Shown here one piece after another: positions 41,369 to 49,990 of a DNA stretch of 64,000 bases. Made by a program: the position numbers and the translations under genes. How positions within the stretch are numbered: the stretch's first letter is position 1; each line of letters begins with the position of its first letter. Location of the stretch: positions 124,001 through 188,000 of the forward strand of contig NZ_JARGCS010000056.1 in NCBI RefSeq assembly GCF_029193575.1. The letters run 5' to 3'. The DNA comes from Pseudomonas entomophila. Its GTDB lineage: Bacteria > Pseudomonadota > Gammaproteobacteria > Pseudomonadales > Pseudomonadaceae. The notes below the pieces were generated by a model. That model ran no database searches. It saw only the letters and a program-made list of their open reading frames with translations, and was not told the origin of the DNA.

Positions 41369-43627
41369 TTATTCCGACCGCTCCACGAGCATGCCATCCA
41401 CTCGCTGGAAACCGCGTGGCAATTTGCTACCACGACGACCCCTTTCGCCCTTGTAGTGCTCCAGGTCGTCCGGCTTGAGTGACAGGGTACGCTTGCCAGC
41501 TTGCAATACAAGGGTGGAGCCCTCGCCAATCACTGCAAGATCTGTGACAAATTCTTCCCGACTGGCCACCCGGTCGCCCGGCACGCCGATGATCTTGTTG
41601 CCCTTGCCCTTGCCCAACTGCGGCAGGTCGGCGACCTTGAACACCAGCAGGCGCCCCTCGGTGGTCACCGCCGCCAACCAGTCCTGCTCGCGATCGACCA
41701 CCGGTCGCGGGGTCATCACCTTGGCGCCGTTGGGCAGGCTGAGCAGGCCCTTGCCAGCCTTGTTCTTGGCCTGCAGGTCCTCGCCCTTGACCACGAAACC
41801 GTAGCCGGCGTCGGAGGCCACCACGTACAGCGCATCGTCGTCAGGCAGCAGCACGCATTCGAAGGTCGCCCCCGGTGGCGGCGTCAGGCGGCCGGTCAGC
41901 GGTTCGCCCTGGCCACGGGCCGACGGCAAACTGTGGGCGGCGAGCGAGTAGCTGCGCCCGGTCGAGTCGATGAGCACCGCGAATTGGTTGGACCGCCCGG
42001 CGGCAGCGGCCTTGAAACCATCACCGGCCTTGTACGAGAGGCCCGTGGCATCGATGTCGTGGCCCTTGGCGCAACGCACCCAGCCTTTTTCCGAGAGCAC
42101 CACGGTGACCGGCTCGGTCGGCATCAGCTCGTTTTCCGACAGGGCCTTGGCCTCGGCGCGCTCGACGATCGGCGAACGACGGTCGTCGCCATAGGTCTCG
42201 GCATCCTTGATCAGCTCGCTGCGCACCAGCTTGCGCAGCTTGCTGTCGCTGCCCAGCAGGGCCAGCAGTTGCTTCTGTTCCTTGAGCAGCTCGTCCTGCT
42301 CGCCACGGATCTTCATCTCCTCCAGACGTGCCAGCTGGCGCAGGCGGGTCTCGAGGATGTAGTCGGCCTGGATCTCGCTGAGTTCGAAGCGGGCGATCAG
42401 CGCCTGCTTGGGCTGGTCCTCGGTGCGGATGATGTGGATCACTTCATCCAGGTTGAGGAACGCGGTGAGCAAGCCTTCCAACAGGTGCAGGCGCTTCTCG
42501 ACCTTGTCCAGGCGGAATTGCAGGCGGCGACGCACGGTGCCGATGCGGTACTCCAGCCACTCCAGCAGCAGCGCGCGCAGATTCTTGAGCTGCGGGCGAC
42601 CGTCGAGGCCGATGATGTTGACGTTGACCCGGTAGGTGCTCTCCAGGTCGGTGGTGGCGAACAAGTGCTGCATCAGCTCGGCGGCGTCGACGCGGTTCGA
42701 ACGCGGAATGATGACGATGCGGCAGGGGTTCTCGTGGTCCGATTCGTCACGCAGGTCGGCGACCATCGGCAATTTCTTGGCCTGCATCTGCGCGGCGATC
42801 TGCTCCAGCACCTTGGCCCCGGAGACCTGGTGCGGCAGCGCGGTGACGACGATATCGCCGTCCTCGACGCGGTATACCGCGCGCATGCGGATCGAGCCCT
42901 TGCCGCTTTCGTAGATCTTCAGGATCTCGCTGCGCGGGGTGACGATCTCCGCCTCGGTGGGGTAATCCGGGCCCTGGATGTGCTCGCACAGTTGTTCGAG
43001 GGTCGCCTTTGGCTCGTCGAGCAGGCGCACACAGGCGCTGGCGACTTCACGCAGGTTGTGCGGCGGCACGTCGGTGGCCATGCCCACGGCGATCCCGGTG
43101 GTGCCGTTGAGCAGGATGTTCGGCAGGCGCGCCGGCAGCACCTGCGGCTCCTGCAGGGTGCCGTCGAAATTCGGCACCCAGTCGACGGTGCCCTGGCCCA
43201 GCTCGCTGAGCAGCACCTCGGAGTAGCGCGACAGGCGCGCCTCGGTGTAACGCATGGCGGCGAACGACTTCGGATCGTCCGGCGCACCCCAGTTGCCCTG
43301 GCCGTCGACCAGCGTGTAGCGGTAGCTGAACGGCTGGGCCATCAGCACCATGGCCTCGTAGCAGGCCGAATCGCCATGGGGGTGGAACTTGCCGAGCACG
43401 TCGCCGACGGTACGCGCCGACTTCTTGTGCTTGGCATCGGCGTCCAGCCCCAACTCGCTCATGGCGTAGACGATGCGCCGCTGCACCGGTTTCAGGCCGT
43501 CGCCGATGTGCGGCAGCGCACGGTCCATGATCACGTACATGGAGTAGTTGAGGTAGGCCTGTTCGGTGAAGTCAGCCAGGGAGCGGCGTTCGACGCCGTC
43601 GAGACTGAGTTCCAGTGAGTCGCTCAT
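41369..43627 (-). CDS. parC: DNA topoisomerase IV subunit A
   Basis: 752-residue breakage-reunion subunit that decatenates daughter chromosomes with ParE. N-terminal winged-helix domain with catalytic Tyr127 in FAAMRYTEARLS. The quinolone-determining region reads HPHGDSACYEAMV, with wild-type Ser87 and Glu91. The C-terminal half is a worn beta-pinwheel typical of ParC. ATG 43627 is the family start. It is the last gene of the nudF-parE-parC run, 10 bases after the retropepsin gene. Confidence 0.97.
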   Translation of the reverse strand: MSDSLELSLDGVERRSLADFTEQAYLNYSMYVIMDRALPHIGDGLKPVQRRIVYAMSELGLDADAKHKKSARTVGDVLGKFHPHGDSACYEAMVLMAQPFSYRYTLVDGQGNWGAPDDPKSFAAMRYTEARLSRYSEVLLSELGQGTVDWVPNFDGTLQEPQVLPARLPNILLNGTTGIAVGMATDVPPHNLREVASACVRLLDEPKATLEQLCEHIQGPDYPTEAEIVTPRSEILKIYESGKGSIRMRAVYRVEDGDIVVTALPHQVSGAKVLEQIAAQMQAKKLPMVADLRDESDHENPCRIVIIPRSNRVDAAELMQHLFATTDLESTYRVNVNIIGLDGRPQLKNLRALLLEWLEYRIGTVRRRLQFRLDKVEKRLHLLEGLLTAFLNLDEVIHIIRTEDQPKQALIARFELSEIQADYILETRLRQLARLEEMKIRGEQDELLKEQKQLLALLGSDSKLRKLVRSELIKDAETYGDDRRSPIVERAEAKALSENELMPTEPVTVVLSEKGWVRCAKGHDIDATGLSYKAGDGFKAAAAGRSNQFAVLIDSTGRSYSLAAHSLPSARGQGEPLTGRLTPPPGATFECVLLPDDDALYVVASDAGYGFVVKGEDLQAKNKAGKGLLSLPNGAKVMTPRPVVDREQDWLAAVTTEGRLLVFKVADLPQLGKGKGNKIIGVPGDRVASREEFVTDLAVIGEGSTLVLQAGKRTLSLKPDDLEHYKGERGRRGSKLPRGFQRVDGMLVERSE

Positions 43628-43637
43628 GCGGGCCTCG

Positions 43638-44159
43638 TCATTTCAGGTTCTGGCGCAGCAGCATAGTGCCGCCGCGCTGGGTGAATTCAAGTTGTTTGAG
43701 GGCACTCATGCCCAGCAGTATCGTCTGGCCGTCCAGCCCGGGGACCACCACCGCGCGCACGTCGCGCAGGTGGATGTCGCCCAGTTGCAGACTGTCCAGC
43801 CGCGTGCGGTAGCCTTCGCTGCGGCCATTGGCGGTGCTCAGCAGCACCGGCGCGCCACGCGGCAGGTCGAGGTCACGGGCCAGCATGTCGGGGATCGCCA
43901 CATCGGTGGCGCCGGTGTCGAGCATGAAATGCACCCCCTTGCCGTTGATCGCGCCGTCGGCGACGAAATGACCCTGGCCGTTGCCCAGCAGACGCACCTC
44001 GATGAACCCTTCGCCGTGCTCGGACTGCACCACGGGATTGGGATTCTGCTGGCGCGCTTCCCATTGCCCGAAGAAGCGCGTGGCAAGGAACATCGCCGCA
44101 GCCCAGGCAAGCACCATCAGCACCCGGCCCGCGCGCTTGCCTGGCGGCTGCTGGCTCAC
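43638..44159 (-). CDS. Membrane-anchored retropepsin-like aspartic protease (TIGR02281 family)
   Basis: 173-residue protein: one N-terminal TM (about 12-29), then a single retropepsin-like domain with active-site DTGAT (81-85) in FMLDTGATDVAIP and a hydrophobic-hydrophobic-Gly (LLGM, about 148-151) as in clan AA peptidases. Being a half-sized domain, it would have to dimerise. Start GTG 44159 overlaps the stop of the preceding gene (GTGA), so it is translationally coupled. Substrate unknown. Location between parE and parC looks conserved in pseudomonads as far as I recall. Confidence 0.87.
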   Translation of the reverse strand: MSQQPPGKRAGRVLMVLAWAAAMFLATRFFGQWEARQQNPNPVVQSEHGEGFIEVRLLGNGQGHFVADGAINGKGVHFMLDTGATDVAIPDMLARDLDLPRGAPVLLSTANGRSEGYRTRLDSLQLGDIHLRDVRAVVVPGLDGQTILLGMSALKQLEFTQRGGTMLLRQNLK

Positions 44160-45142
44160 GGCTTGGCGCTCCAGCCACCGTCCGGCGCGGCGAAGCGCCA
44201 GACGATCGGCCGCGTCTCGCCATCGGCGCGGCTGCCGTTGTTGTTGTCCAGGCCGATCCAGGCGCCATCCTTGTCGATCACCAACGCCTCGGCCAGGCCA
44301 AAGGGCTGGTCGTAGCGCCGCGAATCCACCAGGGCATCGGCGGCGAACGACCAGCAGCGCTCCACCGCTCCCGTGTCGGCGTCTCGCCGGCAGATGCGGA
44401 AGGCATTGCGCTCCAGGGTGAACAGTTTGCCGTCGAACAACGCAAGGTCGGCGAAGTCCCGCGATAGCGCCCGCGAGCCAGGCATCTGCGGCGGCTGCAT
44501 CTCCACCCCGGCCTCGCTGAGCAACACGCAGCTGCGCCCGCAGGTCCACACCGCCTGCTGGCGTTGCACCGCGATCAGGCCACGGCGCTCACGCTCGGCA
44601 GCCAGCCACAGGCGATCACCCGCAGGGTTGATCGCCAGGCCTTCGAACAAGGCATTGAAGTGCAGCAGCATGCCGCTGGCCCGCGCCTGGCGAACCATGG
44701 CCTGGTCGATGCGCAGCCAATCGGGTTGGCCTTCGGCGGGCACCTGCAGCACGGCGGCGTGCGCCTCGCTGACCAGATAGAAGTTACCGGCCTGGTCGCA
44801 GGTGATGCCTTCGTAGTCCAGCTCGCCACCGCGAATGAACGACACTGCCCAGTTGCGCGACTTCAGCCCCCACGGCAGGCCGCTTTCCGGCGGTGGGGGC
44901 GGGGTGAAGGCCAGCGCCTCGGCGCGCCATACGGCATCCTGCTGGTCGAACCGATAGATACGGTCGTCGTCGCGGTCGGAAACGCCCCACAAGGCGCCCC
45001 GGCACACGGCCAGACCCGACAGGTTGCCGCCGCGCATGCCCTCGATCGGGTGCTCGGCGGTCAACTTCAGCTCCGGCCAGTTGCCCGCCAGGCTCGGCAG
45101 TGCGAACAGCGCCAACCAGGCTGCGACCAGCAGACGAATCAA
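44156..45142 (-). CDS. Esterase-like activity of phytase family protein (secreted beta-propeller)
   Basis: 328-residue exported protein with a signal peptide (LLVAAWLALFALPSLAG, cleavage about residue 19) and repeated motifs such as NLSGLAVCRGALWGVSDRDD and LDYEGITCDQAGNFYLVSE typical of the phytase-like/SdiA-regulated propeller fold (PF13449). It has six cysteines that could form disulphides in the periplasm. The start is TTG 45142, overlapping the parE stop (TTGA), with GAGG upstream. The stop overlaps the next start. Enzymatic role not established. Confidence 0.8.
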   Translation of the reverse strand: MIRLLVAAWLALFALPSLAGNWPELKLTAEHPIEGMRGGNLSGLAVCRGALWGVSDRDDDRIYRFDQQDAVWRAEALAFTPPPPPESGLPWGLKSRNWAVSFIRGGELDYEGITCDQAGNFYLVSEAHAAVLQVPAEGQPDWLRIDQAMVRQARASGMLLHFNALFEGLAINPAGDRLWLAAERERRGLIAVQRQQAVWTCGRSCVLLSEAGVEMQPPQMPGSRALSRDFADLALFDGKLFTLERNAFRICRRDADTGAVERCWSFAADALVDSRRYDQPFGLAEALVIDKDGAWIGLDNNNGSRADGETRPIVWRFAAPDGGWSAKP

Positions 45143-47043
45143 ACCAGGACCTCGGCCAGGTTGCCTTTGGTCTCCAGCCAGTTCTTGCGATCGCCCGCGC
45201 GCTTCTTGGCCAGCAGCATGTCCATGATCTCGGTGGTGCCCGCCAGGTCGTCCAGGGTCAACTGCACCAGGCGCCGGGTGTTCGGGTCCATGGTGGTCTC
45301 ACGCAGCTGTGGCGGGTTCATTTCGCCCAGGCCCTTGAAGCGGGTGACCTGCGGCTTGCCGCGCTTCTTCTCGGCCACCAGGCGGTCGAGGATGCCGTCG
45401 CGCTCGGCTTCATCGAGGGCGTAGTAGATTTCCTTGCCCAGGTCGATGCGATACAGCGGCGGCATCGCCACGTAGACATGGCCGGCCTCGACCAGCGGGC
45501 GGAAGTGCTGGACGAACAACGCGCACAGCAAGGTCGCGATGTGCAGGCCGTCGGAGTCGGCGTCGGCAAGGATGCAGATCTTGCCATAGCGCAGCTGCGA
45601 CAGGTCGGTGGCGCCGGGGTCGACGCCGATGGCCACGGCGATGTTGTGCACCTCCTGGCTGGCCAGCACTTCGCCGCCGTCCACTTCCCAGGTGTTGAGG
45701 ATCTTGCCGCGCAGCGGCAGGATCGCCTGGAACTCCTTGTCGCGCGCCTGCTTGGCCGAGCCACCCGCCGAGTCACCCTCGACCAGGAACAGCTCGGCGC
45801 GCATCGGGTCCTGCCCGGCGCAGTCGGCCAGCTTGCCGGGCAACGCCGGGCCCTGGGTGATGCGCTTGCGCTCGACCTTCTTGCTCGCCTTCAAGCGTCG
45901 GCCAGCGTTGCTGATGGCCAGTTCCGCCAGCTGCATGCCCAGTTCGGGGTGGCCGTTGAGCCACAGGCTGAAGGCGTCCTTGACCACGCCGGAGACGAAC
46001 GCCGCCGCTTCGCGGGACGATAGGCGCTCCTTGGTCTGCCCGGAGAACTGCGGCTCCTGCATCTTCATCGACAACACGAAGCTGATGCGCTCCCAGACGT
46101 CCTCGGGCGCCAGCTTGACCCCGCGCGGCAGCAGGTTGCGGAATTCGCAGAACTCGCGCATGGCGTCCAGCAGGCCCTGGCGCAGGCCATTGACGTGGGT
46201 GCCGCCCTGGGCGGTGGGGATCAGGTTGACATAGCTTTCCTGGATGCTGTCACCGCCCTCGGGCAGCCACAGCAGCGCCCAGTCGACGGCTTCCTTGTTG
46301 CCGGCCAGGCTGCCGCAGAACGGCTCGTCGGGCAGGCGCTGGAACTCGCTGACCGAGTCGACCAGGTACGAGCGCAGGCCGTCCTCGTAGTGCCACTCGA
46401 CTTTCTCGCCGGTGCCTTTGTCCTCGAAGCTGATCGACAGCCCCGGGCACAGCACGGCCTTGGCCTTGAGCACATGCTTGAGGCGGCTGATGGAGAATTT
46501 CGGGGAGTCGAAATACTTGGGGTCGGGGCTGAAGTACACGCTGGTGCCGGTGTTGCGCTTGCCAACGCTGCCGATCACCTCCAGCTCGCTGGCCTTGAAG
46601 CCGTCGGCGAAGGTCATCTGGTATTCGTTGCCGTCGCGCTTGACCCGCACACGGACCTGGCTCGACAGGGCGTTGACCACCGAGATGCCGACCCCGTGCA
46701 GGCCGCCGGAGAACTGGTAGTTCTTGTTGGAGAACTTGCCGCCGGCGTGCAGCTTGGTGAGGATCAGCTCGACCCCGGACACGCCCTCTTCGGGGTGGAT
46801 GTCCACCGGCATGCCGCGGCCGTCGTCGCACACCTCCAGCGAATGGTCGGCATGCAGGATGACCTGCACCGCGCGGGCGTGGCCAGCCAGGGCTTCGTCG
46901 ACGCTGTTGTCGATGACTTCCTGGGCCAGGTGGTTGGGCCGGCTGGTGTCGGTGTACATGCCCGGCCGCTTGCGGACCGGGTCAAGGCCGGAGAGGACTT
47001 CGATGGCGTCTGCGTTATAGGCGCTAGCGCTGGGAGTGGCCAT
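45139..47043 (-). CDS. parE: DNA topoisomerase IV subunit B
   Basis: 634-residue ATPase subunit of topoisomerase IV. GHKL domain with DNSVDEALAGHA and DDGRGMPVDIHPEEG, transducer domain, and TOPRIM domain with LVEGDSAGGSAKQARD and ILADADSDGLHI. The final domain includes RFKGLGEMNPPQLRETTMDP. No residue change suggestive of quinolone resistance is obvious. ATG 47043. 3' end coupled to the phytase-like gene. Confidence 0.97.
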   Translation of the reverse strand: MATPSASAYNADAIEVLSGLDPVRKRPGMYTDTSRPNHLAQEVIDNSVDEALAGHARAVQVILHADHSLEVCDDGRGMPVDIHPEEGVSGVELILTKLHAGGKFSNKNYQFSGGLHGVGISVVNALSSQVRVRVKRDGNEYQMTFADGFKASELEVIGSVGKRNTGTSVYFSPDPKYFDSPKFSISRLKHVLKAKAVLCPGLSISFEDKGTGEKVEWHYEDGLRSYLVDSVSEFQRLPDEPFCGSLAGNKEAVDWALLWLPEGGDSIQESYVNLIPTAQGGTHVNGLRQGLLDAMREFCEFRNLLPRGVKLAPEDVWERISFVLSMKMQEPQFSGQTKERLSSREAAAFVSGVVKDAFSLWLNGHPELGMQLAELAISNAGRRLKASKKVERKRITQGPALPGKLADCAGQDPMRAELFLVEGDSAGGSAKQARDKEFQAILPLRGKILNTWEVDGGEVLASQEVHNIAVAIGVDPGATDLSQLRYGKICILADADSDGLHIATLLCALFVQHFRPLVEAGHVYVAMPPLYRIDLGKEIYYALDEAERDGILDRLVAEKKRGKPQVTRFKGLGEMNPPQLRETTMDPNTRRLVQLTLDDLAGTTEIMDMLLAKKRAGDRKNWLETKGNLAEVLV

Positions 47044-47078
47044 GGGTTCTCGTCGTCAGTCTGGTGAATGCGAAAAAG

Positions 47079-47687
47079 TCAAAATACAGAAAAATCGAGC
47101 GCCGCATATTGCCCGCGGGCAACGCCGGCGAAGGCCAGCAGGGCCGGCAACTGCGTGGCGAAGCCCTGGAAGCTGTGGTCGCCGCCGGCCTGGATGCGCA
47201 GGGCACAGGCCCGGTAATAGCGCTCGGCATGGCGATAGTCCAGTGTTTCATCGGCGGTCTGCAACCACACTTGATAGCGGGCGGCGTCCTGGGGTGGCGG
47301 CACCTCCAGTTCGGCCAGGGCCTGCACATGGTCGAGGGTCAGCTCCCAGGTCTCGTCGGTGTAGAGGTTGCGCTGGGTGCCGAGGTAGCCGTCGAACAGC
47401 AGGTGCGGCCTGACCGCCGGGTTGACCAGCAGGGCCTTGAGGCCATGGCGCTCGGCAAGGTGAGTGGCATAGTAGCCGCCGAGCGAACTGCCGACCAGCA
47501 GGGGTGCGCCGAGCTCAGTGATGACGGCTTCGAGCTGGGCGATGGCCTGGCGCGGGTGATGGTGCAGGGCCGGTACCCGCAGGCGGTCGGCCAGGCCAAG
47601 CTGCTGCATCACCGCTTCCAACTGACGCGCCTTCATCGACAGCGGCGAGCTGTTGAAGCCATGGATATAGAGGATGGAACCCGACAT
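47079..47687 (-). CDS. YqiA/YcfP family alpha/beta-fold esterase
   Basis: 202-residue small serine hydrolase. It begins MSGSILYIHGFNSSPLSMKA (oxyanion-hole HGF) and has the nucleophile elbow GSSLGGYYA (about 79-87). A later GGDHSFQGF holds the catalytic His. Matches E. coli YqiA in size and in position just upstream of parE. ATG 47687 is chosen; upstream in-frame codons run into an intergenic REP unit. Physiological ester unknown. Confidence 0.9.
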   Translation of the reverse strand: MSGSILYIHGFNSSPLSMKARQLEAVMQQLGLADRLRVPALHHHPRQAIAQLEAVITELGAPLLVGSSLGGYYATHLAERHGLKALLVNPAVRPHLLFDGYLGTQRNLYTDETWELTLDHVQALAELEVPPPQDAARYQVWLQTADETLDYRHAERYYRACALRIQAGGDHSFQGFATQLPALLAFAGVARGQYAALDFSVF

Positions 47688-47814
47688 GCTGCCCCCGGAA
47701 TCTGTGGCTTCGCGCCCATTGAATGGGGCGCAGGGACGCGCAGTGTAGCGTGTTCGCCGGGTTTTGGCGCAGGGCTGGGATTTTCGCAACACAATCTTCA
47801 AATTGAGCGCCATC

Positions 47815-47850
47815 CCCGGTAGGCGCAGGCTTGCACCGCGCCCTGGCGTA
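47815..47850. repeat. REP-like unit between cpdA and yqiA
   Basis: GGTAGGCGCAGGCTTGCACCGCGCCCTGG is a diverged REP core in the 164-bp gap between the cpdA stop and the yqiA start. The rest of the gap holds no gene. Confidence 0.5.
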
Positions 47851-47851
47851 T

Positions 47852-48661
47852 TCAATAGCCAGGGCTGTTGAAGTCCAGCGTCACCCTGAAGTCCCGCGCC
47901 CGCTCCACCCCCGTCTCCAGCCGCCCGTCCGCGTGCAGGCGCAGCCAGCGGTAGCCTGGCGGCTCCTCGCTGACCTTGAAGTCCTCGCTGCGCGCGGCGA
48001 ACTGGATGCAGGTCGACGGCGTGGCCAGCAGGCGCAGGCCGTCGCGCCGCTCATCCCATTCCTGGTGGATATGCCCCCAGAGCAGCGCCTTCACATGCGG
48101 GTGACGGCGTAGCCGGTCGAACAGCTCATCGGCGTTGCGCAGGCCGATCGGCGCGATCCAGGCGCAGCCGATGTCCACCGGTTGGTGGTGGCAACATACC
48201 AGGCAATGGCGCGCGCCCGCGCCTGCCAACGCGGCATCCAGCGCGGCCAGTTGCGCAGGCGCCAGGAAACCGTGGGTCGCCCCAACCACCGCCGAGTCGA
48301 GCATGACGATGCGCCAGGCGCCGATATCGGTCACCGTCCGTACCAGCGACGGCGCCACCTCGGCCATCACCCGCGCCTCGTCGTGGTTGCCCGGCAGCCA
48401 GCGGGTCGGCGCCTCGAACACCGCCGTCAGCTCGCGGAATGCCTCGTAGGACGCCACGCTGCCATCCTGGGACAAATCCCCCGTGCACAGCAGCAGGTCG
48501 ATGCGCGGCTGCTCCCGCCGCACCTGGCCAATCACGTGGCGCAGGCTGTCACGGGTGTTGAGGCCCAGCAAAGTGCCCGCCGGGTCGGCGAACAGGTGGG
48601 CGTCGGTCAGTTGCACCACGTGGACGGGTGCCGGGGCGGGGGAATGGTCTGGCTGGGCCAA
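47852..48661 (-). CDS. cpdA: 3',5'-cyclic-AMP phosphodiesterase CpdA
   Basis: 269-residue calcineurin-like metallophosphoesterase that hydrolyses cAMP. Metal motifs are QLTDAHLF, LCTGDLSQDG, GNHDE, CCHHQPVDIG and GHIHQEWD in the standard order. Start is TTG 48661 with AGGAG seven bases upstream and conserved sequence directly after. Sits between DUF1249 and yqiA in the conserved nudF-yqiB-cpdA-yqiA-parE order. Confidence 0.94.
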   Translation of the reverse strand: MAQPDHSPAPAPVHVVQLTDAHLFADPAGTLLGLNTRDSLRHVIGQVRREQPRIDLLLCTGDLSQDGSVASYEAFRELTAVFEAPTRWLPGNHDEARVMAEVAPSLVRTVTDIGAWRIVMLDSAVVGATHGFLAPAQLAALDAALAGAGARHCLVCCHHQPVDIGCAWIAPIGLRNADELFDRLRRHPHVKALLWGHIHQEWDERRDGLRLLATPSTCIQFAARSEDFKVSEEPPGYRWLRLHADGRLETGVERARDFRVTLDFNSPGY

Positions 48662-48745
48662 CGGCCGTCTCCTCGGTCGGATTCAGCGCGATTATGGCGT
48701 GGGAATGGTTTCGAGCAAACACTCGAAACCGATCGCCATCACATT

Positions 48746-49192
48746 TCAGCGCACGGTTTCCAGCTCGTGGCCGCAGGCCAGGCAGTGGCTCAGCCACTCG
48801 CCGAGGAACAGGTTGAGCTGGGCCTTTTCGTCGGGCTGGTGCATCGCCGCGTTGGGGTAGGGGTAGATGCTGCGCAGCCGACGGGTGTGCTCGGCGCTGA
48901 CCACCTCGGCCATGCGCGCGTCGTGGTACACCTGCACCTCCAGTTGCGGCACCGGCAGCCAGGGCAGGCTGTGCTCCTGGCGCACGCGCAAGGTCGTGGT
49001 GTAGGGGCAGGCCAGCAGCACGTCGAGGGCCAGCACGCCGAGCACTTGGTCGCCCTGGGCCATGCCGATGCGCCGCGAGCTTTGCGTGCTGCGCATCTCC
49101 GGCAGCAGGCGCATCAGCCGCGCGTAGTTGGCCTCGCAGGCCGCCTGCAGGCCCGCGAGGTCGACCCGGTAGCGCTCGCGCAGCAGGTTCAC
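48746..49192 (-). CDS. DUF1249 family protein (YqiB)
   Basis: 148-residue cytoplasmic protein of the DUF1249 family (E. coli YqiB). Conserved LQAACEANYARLMRLLP near the start, YTTTLRVRQEHSLPW, VQVYHDARMAEVV and the C-terminal NLFLGEWLSHCLACGHE. Start GTG 49192 overlaps the nudF stop in GTGA; another GTG two codons upstream is possible. Function unknown; always beside nudF and cpdA in relatives. Confidence 0.88.
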   Translation of the reverse strand: MNLLRERYRVDLAGLQAACEANYARLMRLLPEMRSTQSSRRIGMAQGDQVLGVLALDVLLACPYTTTLRVRQEHSLPWLPVPQLEVQVYHDARMAEVVSAEHTRRLRSIYPYPNAAMHQPDEKAQLNLFLGEWLSHCLACGHELETVR

Positions 49193-49806
49193 TTCCACAT
49201 CCCCCGCACTTCGTCGCGGTTCAGCGCCAGCCATTGCAGGGCGATGATGCTCGCGGCGTTGGCGATGCGCCCGTCGCGCACCGCTTGCAGGGCATCCTCG
49301 AACGACCAGACACGCACGCGGATATCCTCGCCCTCCTCCTCCAGCCCGTGCAGGCCGCCGGCGCCTTCGCTGCTGCAACGACCAAGGAACAGGTGGACGA
49401 ATTCATCGCTGCCGCCGGGCGAAGGGAAATAGCGGGTCATCGGCCACAGCGCGCCGAAGCTCAGACCGGCCTCTTCCTCGGCCTCACGGTGCGCGACTTC
49501 CTCGGGCTGTTCGTCCTTGTCGATCAGCCCGGCGACCAGCTCGATCAGCCAAGGGTTGTCGGTCTTGCCCAGGGCGCCGACGCGGAACTGCTCGATCAGC
49601 ACCACCTCGTCGCGCAGTGGGTCGTAGGGCAGCACGCAGACCGCGTCGTGGCGCACGAACAGCTCGCGGCTGATCTCGCGGCCCAGGCCCCCGGCGAACA
49701 GCTCGTGGCGCAGGCGCACCCGGTCGAGCTTGTAGAAGCCCTGGAAGCAGTTGGTGCGTTCGACGATCTCGACCGCCTGGGGCACCGAATTCAACGTGTC
49801 TGACAT
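49189..49806 (-). CDS. nudF: ADP-ribose pyrophosphatase
   Basis: 205-residue Nudix hydrolase that splits ADP-ribose into AMP and ribose 5-phosphate. The Nudix box fits GX5EX7REUXEEXGU exactly at 93-115 (GLIDKD-E, then REAEEEAGL). ATG 49806 is spaced correctly from AGGA; an ATG four codons upstream is less likely. First gene of the run leading to parE and parC. Confidence 0.95.
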   Translation of the reverse strand: MSDTLNSVPQAVEIVERTNCFQGFYKLDRVRLRHELFAGGLGREISRELFVRHDAVCVLPYDPLRDEVVLIEQFRVGALGKTDNPWLIELVAGLIDKDEQPEEVAHREAEEEAGLSFGALWPMTRYFPSPGGSDEFVHLFLGRCSSEGAGGLHGLEEEGEDIRVRVWSFEDALQAVRDGRIANAASIIALQWLALNRDEVRGMWK

Positions 49807-49990
49807 GGGAGTCCTCATTACCTCGTTTGCCGCATCGCGCCATCCTACTCTGCGTGTCGTCGCGTTTCATCCCCTTGAGGCGACCGTTCGGGCAGGCGGG
49901 ACAGGCCGCCCTCTCTTTGATAGCTTAGTGGCGAACCGACGGCCGTGCCGACGGTCCAAGGCCGACTATCCAAGTTCTGCAAGGATCAAC

